Of a stretch of 16,307 nt of DNA, positions 6,493 through 13,173 are shown piece after piece; positions within the stretch are counted from its first letter, which is position 1, and every line of letters starts with the position of its first letter. Location of the stretch: NCBI GenBank assembly GCA_902478425.1, contig CABSKV010000028.1:1-16307 (forward strand), in the 5' to 3' direction. The position numbers were made by a program, and so were the translations under genes. Origin of the DNA: an uncultured Coriobacteriia bacterium (lineage in GTDB: Bacteria > Actinomycetota > Coriobacteriia > Coriobacteriales > QAMH01). Below the pieces are notes generated by a model. It ran no database searches, had not been told where the DNA came from, and was given only the letters and a program-made list of their open reading frames with translations.

Positions 6493-6506
6493 GTTCAGGC
6501 TTCATC

Positions 6507-6583
6507 GGGGCATTACCTCAGCTGGATAGAGGGACTGACTACGAATCAGTACGTCAGGGGTTCGAATCCCTTATGCCCCACCA
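6507..6583 (+). tRNA. argV: tRNA-Arg (ACG anticodon)
   Basis: A 77-base tRNA with acceptor GGGGCAT (6507-6513) pairing ATGCCCC (6573-6579), discriminator A and encoded CCA. The anticodon loop CTACGAA gives anticodon ACG (read as ICG after deamination), decoding CGU/CGC/CGA arginine codons. The T-loop GTTCGAATC is present. It has its own promoter and terminator. The gene symbol is generic. Confidence 0.96.
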
Positions 6584-6592
6584 GGAAGAATC

Positions 6593-6619
6593 GGGTCGGC
6601 GCAAGCGCCGGCCCTTTTT
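6593..6619 (+). terminator. Rho-independent terminator of tRNA-Arg
   Basis: GGGTCGGCG pairs with CGCCGGCCC around a CAAG loop (one G-T pair), followed immediately by TTTTTATTT. It begins 10 bases after the CCA end. Confidence 0.9.
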
Positions 6620-6640
6620 ATTTCCCAGCCGCATTCTTCG

Positions 6641-6667
6641 CAAAAGGGGCTGTCCGCAGGCAGCCCC
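6641..6667 (-). terminator. Rho-independent terminator of ftnA
   Basis: On the minus strand GGGGCTG (6667-6661) pairs with CAGCCCC (6652-6646) around an 8-nt loop and is followed by TTTTG. It starts 24 bases after the ferritin stop codon. Confidence 0.75.
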
Positions 6668-6690
6668 ATGCAATGCCGTATGTCGTGCGT

Positions 6691-7206
6691 CTACTCGGCG
6701 GCAAGCGGCGAGGGCGTGCTATATGTGCGTGCCAGGTACTCCTGGTCGAGCTCGTAGAGCGACTTGGCATCCGAGCCGAAGAGCTTCATCTTCGTCACCA
6801 TATCGGTCGCGTTGACCTCCTCCTCGAGCTGCTCGTCGATGAACCAGTCGAGGAACTTCATCGTGCGGAAGTCGTTGACCTCCTTGGCAGCGGCATAGAT
6901 GTCGTTGATGAGGCTCGTGACGTACCTCTCGTGCTCGAGGCCTGCCTCGAGCGGCTCGAGATGGTTCTTGAAGGTCTTGTCCGGCTGGTCGATCGCCTTG
7001 AGCACGACCTTGCAGTCATTGTCGAGCAGGTACTTGCGGAAGATGAGGGCATGGTCGCGCTCCTCGGCGGCCTGGATGAGATACCAGTTCTCGTAGCCGT
7101 CAAGCCCCTCGTCTGCATAGTAGTCTGCGAAGGAGAGGTACAGGTACGCCGAGTACAGCTCCTTGTTGATCTGGTCGTTGATGAGTTCGTATACCTTGGA
7201 ATCCAT
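6691..7206 (-). CDS. ftnA: Bacterial non-heme ferritin
   Basis: This 171-residue protein forms the 24-subunit cytoplasmic cage that oxidises Fe2+ at a diiron centre and stores it as ferric mineral. The ferroxidase ligands fall at the expected places: E16 (NKELYSAYLYL), E49 and H52 (AAEERDHA), E93 (LEHERY), Q126 and E129 (FIDEQLEEEV), closely matching E. coli FtnA E17, E50, H53, E94, Q127, E130. There is no heme-ligand Met in the bacterioferritin position. Length is normal. A clear AAAGGA site precedes the ATG, and a terminator follows. It stands as a single-gene unit. I see no Fur or DtxR box that I would defend. Confidence 0.95.
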   Translation of the reverse strand: MDSKVYELINDQINKELYSAYLYLSFADYYADEGLDGYENWYLIQAAEERDHALIFRKYLLDNDCKVVLKAIDQPDKTFKNHLEPLEAGLEHERYVTSLINDIYAAAKEVNDFRTMKFLDWFIDEQLEEEVNATDMVTKMKLFGSDAKSLYELDQEYLARTYSTPSPLAAE

Positions 7207-7241
7207 TGTTCGTCCTTTCTGACCGAACTGACATGCATTAC

Positions 7242-7247
7242 ATGATA
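7242..7247 (-). promoter_or_regulatory. Possible -10 element of ftnA
   Basis: TATCAT on the minus strand, about 36 bases before the ftnA ATG and after the stop of the GH3 gene. The -35 region is poor. Confidence 0.35.
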
Positions 7248-7263
7248 GCGCGAATAATGGCGC

Positions 7264-8487
7264 TTAACCGTTTTTCTCAAGTTCTTCTTGAATCGTCTCG
7301 TCGAAAAGATGCGGGAAACTCTTGAGCTTGAGCGTGAGGATGCGCATGAGCGACTGGTCGATACGCTCCATCGGGATGCGACCGCCGTGGATGGCATCGA
7401 CCAAGCCGGCATAGGCAGCATCGAACTCGGAGGGCATGAGCGCGATGTCGCAGCCGGCCTCGATTGCGGCGACTCCGACATCAGCCGGAGAGCAGAACTC
7501 GAGCAACGCTCCCATCGAGAGCGAATCGGTGATGACAACGCCATCGTAGCCGATGTCATCACGCAGTATCCCCTGGACGATGGTGGGAGAAATCGATGCG
7601 GGGATGGCGCCGCCCGTAATCTGCGGCAGGGAGAGATGTCCCACCATCACCATGGGCACGCCGGCGACGATGGCGGCAACGAAGGGCGCAAGCTGCGCGT
7701 CGAGCTCCTCGCGCGTCTTGTTAGAGTAAATCGACGAGGCGTGGCTATCGTCCTCGGGATCCCCGATGCCGGGAAAGTGCTTGGCGCAGCAGAGCATCCC
7801 CTCGCCACGAAACGCCTCGACCTGTGCCGCGACCATGCGCCCCACGAGATCGGCCTCGGCGCCAAACGAACGCTGCCGCATGTTGCTGCGCTCGGTCGTT
7901 GCCACGTCACATGAGGGCGCAAAGTCGACGTTGAAGCCCAGGTCTTTCAGCTCGCTTGCGATGAGATGCGCGTTCTCCCATGCCACGGCCACATCGCCCG
8001 TCGCGCCGATGTCGGCAGCATTGGCGATGAAGGGCGCATCGAAGCCCGGATTGCTACCGATGCGCTGGACGGGGCCACCCTCCTCGTCAACGCAGAGAAA
8101 CAGCGGCGGCATGCCGAATTCCCCCGTCAGGGCTTGCGTGTCGGCAAGCATCGCCTTGGTCTGCGCGGTATCGACGAGGTTGGCGCCAAAATACGTGATG
8201 CCGCAGACGGGCGTGGCCTGAAATCCGGCCCGGAAGGCATCGTCGACCTGCCAGACCGCCTCCGTGCCGCTCACCTGCTCGGGCGTCACGACAAAGAGTT
8301 GCGCGGCCTTCTCCTCGACGCTCATCGTGCTGATGAGCATACCCGCGGCATCGCGTGCGGGAAATCTCGGAGGCTGCGGACGCGACGAGCAGCCCGCAAG
8401 CATGATGCCGGTAGCAGTTGCGGCAAGCACGCCGCATGTTTGGAAGAATCGACGTCGGGAAAGGTTCATGATCGTCTGCCGGGCCAC
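7264..8487 (-). CDS. Glycoside hydrolase family 3, NagZ-like, Tat-exported lipoprotein
   Basis: The 407-residue protein starts with a twin-arginine signal (SRRRFFQ, residues 10-16), a hydrophobic stretch and a lipobox LAGC (Cys33), so it is probably exported folded and lipid-anchored outside the membrane. The GH3 catalytic domain follows: VDEEGGPVQR, the NagZ-type His-Asp loop with KHFPG (236-240) and DSH (247-249), and the nucleophile in VITDSLSMG (Asp321). The DSH loop is typical of beta-N-acetylhexosaminidases acting on peptidoglycan or GlcNAc glycosides. Start choice is uncertain: GTG at 8487, 4 bases after the ArsR stop, or ATG at 8469 giving a shorter signal; neither has a strong site. 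It appears co-transcribed with the ArsR gene, though no functional link is obvious. Confidence 0.87.
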   Translation of the reverse strand: MARQTIMNLSRRRFFQTCGVLAATATGIMLAGCSSRPQPPRFPARDAAGMLISTMSVEEKAAQLFVVTPEQVSGTEAVWQVDDAFRAGFQATPVCGITYFGANLVDTAQTKAMLADTQALTGEFGMPPLFLCVDEEGGPVQRIGSNPGFDAPFIANAADIGATGDVAVAWENAHLIASELKDLGFNVDFAPSCDVATTERSNMRQRSFGAEADLVGRMVAAQVEAFRGEGMLCCAKHFPGIGDPEDDSHASSIYSNKTREELDAQLAPFVAAIVAGVPMVMVGHLSLPQITGGAIPASISPTIVQGILRDDIGYDGVVITDSLSMGALLEFCSPADVGVAAIEAGCDIALMPSEFDAAYAGLVDAIHGGRIPMERIDQSLMRILTLKLKSFPHLFDETIQEELEKNG

Positions 8488-8491
8488 GTGC

Positions 8492-8797
8492 CTACTCGGT
8501 CACGTGCTCCATGCCGAGCGAGAGAATCGATGCGACATGATCGTCGGCCAGCGAATAGAAGACTTCCTTGCCCTGGCGATTGTCAATCACGAGGTTGCCC
8601 TGGCGCAACATGCGCAGATGATGGCTCACGGCGGCGGCGCTCATGTTCATCTGGGTGGCGACGTCGCTCACGCATTTCTCGCCGTCGAGCAGGATGTTGA
8701 GGATCTTCACGCGCGTGGGATCGGAGAACATCTTGAAGAGGCCGGCAAGGCTGACCATGAGTTCATCGCTTTGCTTGTCAGCTGCATTGGCAGCCAT
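8492..8797 (-). CDS. ArsR/SmtB-family repressor with zinc-type alpha-5 site
   Basis: A 101-residue winged-helix regulator. The recognition helix region reads SAAAVSHHLRMLRQGNLV and the wing NRQGKEVFYSL, both typical of ArsR. The C-terminal helix carries D85-x-H87-x10-H98-x2-E101, exactly the alpha-5 metal motif of SmtB, CzrA and ZiaR that senses Zn2+ (or Co2+). The alpha-3 site is incomplete, with only Cys42 rather than a CxC pair, so Cd/As sensing is less likely. By family knowledge, metal binding releases it from DNA. It starts with a GGGGAGG site and has its own -10 (TACAAT). It lies downstream of, not before, the P1B ATPase gene it probably controls. The GH3 gene follows at 4 bases. Confidence 0.9.
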   Translation of the reverse strand: MAANAADKQSDELMVSLAGLFKMFSDPTRVKILNILLDGEKCVSDVATQMNMSAAAVSHHLRMLRQGNLVIDNRQGKEVFYSLADDHVASILSLGMEHVTE

Positions 8798-8827
8798 ACG
8801 CGCCTCCCCGCATTATCGGATGCGAGT

Positions 8828-8833
8828 ATTGTA
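8828..8833 (-). promoter_or_regulatory. -10 element of the ArsR gene
   Basis: TACAAT on the minus strand, about 31 bases before the ATG. It lies within an inverted repeat CGGATG (8817-8822) / CATCCG (8840-8845), which could be an operator for autoregulation. No good -35 is seen; that region abuts the palindromic repeat. Confidence 0.5.
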
Positions 8834-8856
8834 CCCCGACATCCGCCGCTTCGCGA

Positions 8857-8945
8857 AAATGAGACAGCTGCTCGCGCTCGCTGTCTCATTATCTACAGAT
8901 GCCCGCTAAAAATGAGACAGCGAGTGCGAGCGTTTGTCTCATTTT
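8857..8945. repeat. Paired palindromic element, locus 2 (inverted copy of locus 1)
   Basis: Copy A is AATGAGACA (8858-8866), 15 nt, TGTCTCATT (8882-8890). Copy B is AATGAGACA (8911-8919), 15 nt, TGTCTCATTTT (8935-8945). The pitch is 53 bp, identical to locus 1. Read on the minus strand, copy B gives AAATGAGACAAACGCTC, matching copy 1 of locus 1 base for base over that length, and the spacer before the second palindrome ends in GAT in both loci. The TGA stop of the ATPase gene lies inside copy B. The element separates the ATPase gene from the ArsR promoter. Confidence 0.9.
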
Positions 8946-10924
8946 GCACGTAGGAGGCGCATGGCGTTGAGGACGCAGAGGATTGCGACGCCGGTGTCGG
9001 CGAAAACGGCCATCCACATGTTGGCGATGCCAAGCGCACCGAGCACGAAGACCGCAAACTTCACGGTAATGGCCAGCGTGACGTTCTCGCGTGCGTTGGC
9101 AATCGTCTTGCGCGAGAGCCTCACGGCATCGGCTATGCGCGCGGGATTATCGTCCATGAGCACGATGTCTGCCGCCTCGATTGCCGCGTCAGAGCCCATC
9201 GCGCCCATCGCGATGCCCACATCGGCGCGAGCGAGAGCCGGGGCGTCGTTGATGCCATCGCCGACGAACGCAAGCGTCGCCTTGGCATCGGTGTTCCTAT
9301 GCTCCAGCAACTCCTCGACGCAGGCCACCTTGTCGCCTGGCAGCAACTGGGCAAAGACGCGATCGAGGCCGAGCTTGCCGGCGATGCGCTGCGCGACGGG
9401 CTCCTTATCGCCCGTGAGCATGACCGTCTCGCGCACGCCGAGCGCCTTGAGCCTCTCGATGGCCTCATGCGCCTGTGGCTTCACCTCGTCAGAAACCACC
9501 AGATAGCCCAGATAGGCCCCATCGAGCGCGACATGGATGATCGTGCCGGGCTGCCCGGCATCCGTCCAGACGATGTCCTCGCGGTCCATGAGCTTGTCAT
9601 TGCCGACGCAAATTGCCCCCTCGACGCAGGTGGCGCATAGGCCATATCCGGGAATCTCGGTGACCTCATCGCTGTGCTCGGGCATGTTGAGCGTGGGCGC
9701 GACTCCCATGCGCTCGGCATAGGCATCGCAAATCGACTGCGCGATCGGGTGGGTCGAGCGCTGCTCGACGTGCGCGGCCAACCCCAGCAAGCGCTCGGGC
9801 GTGACACCCTCGACGGGTGCGACTGTCTCGACATGGAACTTGCCCTTCGTGAGCGTGCCCGTCTTGTCGAAGACGACGGTCTCGACACGTGCGAGCTGCT
9901 CGAGGTAGTTGCCGCCCTTGGCGAGCACGCCACGGCGTGACAGACTGCCGATGCCGCAGTAGAAACTCAGGGGCACCGAGATGACGAGCGCGCACGGACA
10001 CGAGATGACGAGGAAGACGCAGGCGCGCTCGACGAAGTCAGCCCAGACCGCCGCGCTGGCGGCATCGATGACAAGCGGCGGGACGATGGCAAGCAGGACA
10101 GCCGCGCCGACGACGATGGGCGTGTAGATGCGGGCGAAACGCCGGACGAAGTTCTCGGTCTTCGCCTTCTTCGAAGCGGCGTTACTCACCATGTCGAGCA
10201 CGCGCGAAACGGCCGAATCCTCGAAGGGGCGGGTCACGCGCACGTAGAGCGTGTTCGTTCCGTTGACGAAGCCGGAAAGCACCTCCTGGCCCGGCTCGAG
10301 GAAGCTCGGCATGGACTCGCCCGTGAGCGCGGAGGTGTCGAGCTCGCTCGCGCCCTTCACGATAATGCCGTCAAGCGGCACGCGCTCGCCAGCGGTGATG
10401 ACGATGGTATCGCCCACCTGCACGTCTTCCGGATCAACGCGTACGATGGCGCCATCGCGATCGACGTTTGCGTACGTCGCCTTGATTTCGACGAGCGAGG
10501 AAATCGACTTGCGCGAGTTGTCGACCGCGCGATCCTGGAACCATTCGCCCACCTGGTAGAAGAGCATGACCGCCACGGCCTCGGCAGCCTCGCCGATTAC
10601 GAAGGCGGCAATCGTGGCGACGGCCATGAGGAACTGCTCATCGAGGAGCTCACGGTGCGCGATGCCCTTGACCGCCCCGATGAGCACGGGCAGGCCAACC
10701 ATCAGGTAGGGAACGATGAACACCGCGTACTTGAGCCAGACGATGTCCATGATGCCATTGGGATTCACCACGTTCAAAACGAGGCCGGCACCGTAGATGC
10801 ACGCGGTCAGCAAGATGAGCCGGAGGGAAACCTCCCATCCGCCGGCATTCTCATGGCAATGGCAATGCCCATCATCATGATCGTGGCAGTGGCCGTCATG
10901 GCATGTTGTTGCCGATTCGCACAT
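8939..10924 (-). CDS. P1B-2-type zinc/cadmium-translocating ATPase, HMA-less with His/Cys-rich N-terminus
   Basis: This 661-residue membrane ATPase exports Zn2+/Cd2+/Pb2+ from the cytoplasm. All core motifs are present: TGES (201-204, actuator), CPC (309-311, metal site in the membrane), DKTGT (353-357, D353 is phosphorylated), the HP motif STHP (390-393), and GDGINDAP (555-562). K622 in helix 7 and D643 in helix 8 (FADTG) are the P1B-2 signature seen in ZntA. The usual N-terminal HMA domain is absent; instead residues 2-25 are a tail with repeated Cys and His (CHDGHCHDH, GHCHCHE), a likely metal-collecting arm. The ATG follows GGAG by about 9 bases. A TTGACA promoter lies upstream. The zinc-type ArsR gene is next downstream, after the palindromic element. 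Confidence 0.94.
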   Translation of the reverse strand: MCESATTCHDGHCHDHDDGHCHCHENAGGWEVSLRLILLTACIYGAGLVLNVVNPNGIMDIVWLKYAVFIVPYLMVGLPVLIGAVKGIAHRELLDEQFLMAVATIAAFVIGEAAEAVAVMLFYQVGEWFQDRAVDNSRKSISSLVEIKATYANVDRDGAIVRVDPEDVQVGDTIVITAGERVPLDGIIVKGASELDTSALTGESMPSFLEPGQEVLSGFVNGTNTLYVRVTRPFEDSAVSRVLDMVSNAASKKAKTENFVRRFARIYTPIVVGAAVLLAIVPPLVIDAASAAVWADFVERACVFLVISCPCALVISVPLSFYCGIGSLSRRGVLAKGGNYLEQLARVETVVFDKTGTLTKGKFHVETVAPVEGVTPERLLGLAAHVEQRSTHPIAQSICDAYAERMGVAPTLNMPEHSDEVTEIPGYGLCATCVEGAICVGNDKLMDREDIVWTDAGQPGTIIHVALDGAYLGYLVVSDEVKPQAHEAIERLKALGVRETVMLTGDKEPVAQRIAGKLGLDRVFAQLLPGDKVACVEELLEHRNTDAKATLAFVGDGINDAPALARADVGIAMGAMGSDAAIEAADIVLMDDNPARIADAVRLSRKTIANARENVTLAITVKFAVFVLGALGIANMWMAVFADTGVAILCVLNAMRLLRAK

Positions 10925-10939
10925 GACCTAACTCCAAAA

Positions 10940-10955
10940 CACTCAAACATTCAAA
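10940..10955 (-). repeat. Tandem 8-bp direct repeat in the ATPase leader
   Basis: The minus strand reads TTTGAATG followed directly by TTTGAGTG, then a weaker TTTTGGAG that includes the ribosome binding site. It lies between the promoter and the ATPase start and could be a regulator half-site array, but it does not match the usual SmtB/CzrA inverted repeat. Confidence 0.4.
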
Positions 10956-10975
10956 CGAACTTTTGTTAATAGAGA

Positions 10976-11004
10976 AGTAAACACCACTCCGGGGATGCTG
11001 TCAA
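10976..11004 (-). promoter_or_regulatory. Promoter of the zinc ATPase gene
   Basis: On the minus strand TTGACA (11004-10999) and TTTACT (10981-10976) are 17 bp apart, about 52 bases before the ATG. The -35 is perfect and the -10 matches four of six. Confidence 0.6.
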
Positions 11005-11024
11005 CAGGCTATTAGCGAATTTGG

Positions 11025-11684
11025 CTAGTGCGCGATATTGAGATCGCCCGGAACGAAACCCTGCATGAGCAACTGGGCGGCATCGAGTTCGTCGCGATTG
11101 TCATCCTGCAAGGGATACCGGATCTTCATTTGGTTAATGGAGCCGGGACCGATATTGACCCAGTAGAAGTACTCGTACTCGCTATCGTATTGGTAGATGA
11201 TGACGCGATTGCCTTCCGCACGCGCGATGCTATCTTCGCTCCCGTTCCACAGGGAAGCGAGAATCGCATCCGCATCGAGATGATCGACATTGTTGTAGCC
11301 GGTCACATCCGCCGCCATGGAAAGCGAGCTGTTGGTGAGCACGACGCTCGCACCGTTATCGGTTTCGGGGTCTATGACGAAACCCTCGGGCACATCCACC
11401 TGATAGCCGAAAAGCGCATTCGTATACACGCGTGAATCGGGGGCGTTTGCACTGGGTGCCTCACCAGGATTGGCGGGCTCGAACGCTTCCGACTCGCGCA
11501 TCTGGTCGGACTCCTGCTGGGAGGAGGCGTTGCCCGAAAGTTGCGGCAAGTCGAACGGCAGAGCGATTCTTCCCGTGGCCACGGCAAAGACGGCGACGCC
11601 TGCAAGCGCGAGCACGAGGATGATGCAGATGACGATGGCAGCTACCTTGCCCCTGCGCTTCTTGATGCTATGTGCGCCCTTCAT
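11025..11684 (-). CDS. Membrane-anchored extracytoplasmic protein of unknown function
   Basis: A 219-residue protein with a basic N-terminus (IKKRRGK), one membrane helix (about residues 14-37), a Ser/Gln/Glu/Pro-rich linker (about 50-85) and a C-terminal domain starting YTNALFGYQVDVPEGF. The pattern of NxxxGYxVxVPxGF, then acidic and aromatic strands (VIIYQYDSEYEYFYWV), resembles PsbP/Mog1-like small alpha/beta domains found in secreted or membrane-anchored bacterial proteins; that match is tentative. The start at 11684 is chosen because the membrane anchor begins there; a longer in-frame extension to 12014 overlaps the HAD gene and is out of frame with it. The gene starts 19 bases after the HAD phosphatase stop, so the two likely form an operon. 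Confidence 0.75.
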   Translation of the reverse strand: MKGAHSIKKRRGKVAAIVICIILVLALAGVAVFAVATGRIALPFDLPQLSGNASSQQESDQMRESEAFEPANPGEAPSANAPDSRVYTNALFGYQVDVPEGFVIDPETDNGASVVLTNSSLSMAADVTGYNNVDHLDADAILASLWNGSEDSIARAEGNRVIIYQYDSEYEYFYWVNIGPGSINQMKIRYPLQDDNRDELDAAQLLMQGFVPGDLNIAH

Positions 11685-11703
11685 GGCTCGCCCCGCCTCT
11701 CGC

Positions 11704-12396
11704 CTACTTGTCCCGATGATACGTATCTTGCGGCATCCCGTCGAGAAGCTCCGCGTAATCCATGATGAAGAGGTCGACGATGCCCTTGAGCTCATCGGTC
11801 GCCTGCTGCTTGTGTTCGTCATAGACGCCCACGATGTAGGCACCCGTCTCCTTGGCCGAGCGCGCCGCCGTGGCGACGTCCTCGAAGATGGCGCAGCGCT
11901 CGGCGGGAACGCCCAGCCGATGCGCCGCCTCGAGGTACACGGTGGGATTGGACTTGCCGCCGCATTGCAGCTCATCGCACACGCAGATGGTGTCGAAGAG
12001 CCCGAGCACGCCATTGTTCCTGAGCGCCGGTTCGAGCAAATGGCGCTGTAGGGAAGTCGCTATGGCCAGGGGCATCCCCTGCTCCTTGCAGTGCTGCAGA
12101 TATTCGAGCGCACCGGGTTTGAGCATGACGTGGGTCGCGTAGCCCTCCTCGGCTAGCGTCTTCCACTCCTCGATGATGTCCTCGGGTCTTTCGTCGAGAC
12201 CGAAGTGCTCGATGGCGAAATCGGCTCCGCGCTCGAAACCGAGCACGGCGATCATCTCGCCAAAGTCGTCGGTATAGGGAATGCTGCGCTTGGTGAGGAA
12301 CACGCGGTCAACCTCATCCCAGACCCACATGGAATCTGCGAGCGTGCCGTCGAAATCGAAAATAACGGCATCGACGTCTCGTGACCCGATTTGCAT
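11704..12396 (-). CDS. HAD-family phosphatase, beta-phosphoglucomutase-like
   Basis: A 230-residue soluble HAD hydrolase. Motif I is FDFDGTLADS (D14 nucleophile, D16 acid/base), motif II is ATS (S115), motif III Lys is K148 in GGKSNPTVYLEAA, and motif IV is FEDV (E172-D173). An alpha-helical C1 cap lies between residues about 20 and 90. This puts it in the beta-phosphoglucomutase/phosphoglycolate phosphatase subgroup, but substrate cannot be told from sequence. An AAGGGG site lies just before the ATG. It starts only 30 bases after the rplI terminator, so its own promoter must lie in or before that terminator, or it depends on read-through. The membrane-anchored protein gene follows. Confidence 0.9.
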   Translation of the reverse strand: MQIGSRDVDAVIFDFDGTLADSMWVWDEVDRVFLTKRSIPYTDDFGEMIAVLGFERGADFAIEHFGLDERPEDIIEEWKTLAEEGYATHVMLKPGALEYLQHCKEQGMPLAIATSLQRHLLEPALRNNGVLGLFDTICVCDELQCGGKSNPTVYLEAAHRLGVPAERCAIFEDVATAARSAKETGAYIVGVYDEHKQQATDELKGIVDLFIMDYAELLDGMPQDTYHRDK

Positions 12397-12426
12397 GATT
12401 CCCCTTCTCGCCCGATGCGACCTCTG

Positions 12427-12463
12427 AAAAAGCGAGGGGCGAGCCTGCGACCCGCCCCTCGAG
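12427..12463 (-). terminator. Rho-independent terminator of the rpsF-ssb-rpsR-rplI operon
   Basis: On the minus strand CGAGGGGCG (12461-12453) pairs perfectly with CGCCCCTCG (12441-12433) around an 11-nt loop, followed by CTTTTT. It lies 20 bases after the rplI stop. Confidence 0.92.
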
Positions 12464-12483
12464 CAAAACTATGCCTCGCGAGA

Positions 12484-13038
12484 TTACTCGGCCTCTTCGA
12501 CGACTTCGTCGGTGACCTCGGTCTCCTCGACGACCTCTCCGTCGGCCTCTTCGACGATGGTCTCTTCCGTCTCGACGATTTCGATGGAGTCATCATCGCT
12601 CACGACGTTGACCTCGAGCGTGGCCTTGATGTCACGGTACACCGAAACGGTGAACTCGTGCTTGCCGGCCGTCTTGATGGCCTTGCCCAGGTCGATCTTC
12701 TTGCGCTCGACCGTGACGCCGAGCTGCTCGAGGATGGCCTGTGCGAGCATGGCGGTCGTGATGGAGCCGAAGAGCTGGCCCTCCTCGCCGACCCTGGCAT
12801 AGACCTTGACGGTCTTGCCGTCGAGGGCGTTCTTGAGGACGTTTGCGTCGGTGGTACGAGCAAGCTCGCGCTTCTCGATGTTGTGACGACGCTGCTCGAG
12901 CTGCTTGAGCTCGCCCCTGGTGGCCTCGATTGCGATGCCCTGCGGAAGCAGGTAGTTCACCGCATAACCCTGAGCGACGTCGACGACGTCACCCTCGCCA
13001 CCACGGCCCTTGAGTTCCTTCAGCAGAATAACTTTCAT
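12484..13038 (-). CDS. rplI: 50S ribosomal protein L9 with acidic C-terminal tail
   Basis: A 184-residue L9. The N-terminal 23S-binding domain has the standard start MKVILLKELKGRGGEGDVVDV and GYAVNYLLPQGIA, followed by the connecting helix and the C-terminal domain (LFGSITTAMLAQAI). Typical L9 is near 148-150 residues. Here residues 148-184 form an extra tail with 19 Asp/Glu and no Lys or Arg. The start has an AAGG site. The gene is last in the ribosomal/ssb cluster and is followed by a strong terminator, but is separated from rpsR by a 135-bp gap with hairpins and a possible promoter. Confidence 0.96.
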   Translation of the reverse strand: MKVILLKELKGRGGEGDVVDVAQGYAVNYLLPQGIAIEATRGELKQLEQRRHNIEKRELARTTDANVLKNALDGKTVKVYARVGEEGQLFGSITTAMLAQAILEQLGVTVERKKIDLGKAIKTAGKHEFTVSVYRDIKATLEVNVVSDDDSIEIVETEETIVEEADGEVVEETEVTDEVVEEAE

Positions 13039-13173
13039 GTCTTCTAACCTTCTCTATGTCCCGCTATGGCGCAGGACTGCTTACATATATGTACGCGCCT
13101 CGTTCGTCCAAAATGGACGGTCTGGCAAAGTGCATGACGTGCATGACCTTGCCAAATTGCGCATCAGGATGCG
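13039..13173 (-). promoter_or_regulatory. rpsR-rplI intergenic region with tandem hairpins and possible promoter
   Basis: Within 135 bp the minus strand holds: GCGCAT-CCTG-ATGCGC at the rpsR stop (13174-13159), TGGCAA/TTGCCA (13154-13123) enclosing two adjacent copies of GTCATGCAC, CGTCC/GGACG (about 13116-13105), and the perfect palindrome TACATATATGTA (13093-13082). TTGGAC (13111-13106) and TATATG (13089-13084), 16 bp apart, could be a promoter for rplI. The first hairpin lacks a T-run. Confidence 0.45.

Noticed and set aside
6396..6815. A 139-codon plus-strand frame across tRNA-Arg
   Set aside because: It runs through an inverted repeat, a promoter, a complete tRNA and its terminator, and then into ferritin antisense. 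This is not compatible with a real protein gene.
11685..12014. N-terminal extension of the membrane-anchored protein gene
   Set aside because: The added 110 residues lie inside the HAD phosphatase in another frame and are low-complexity Ser/Arg/Pro; the proper start has the membrane anchor directly after it.
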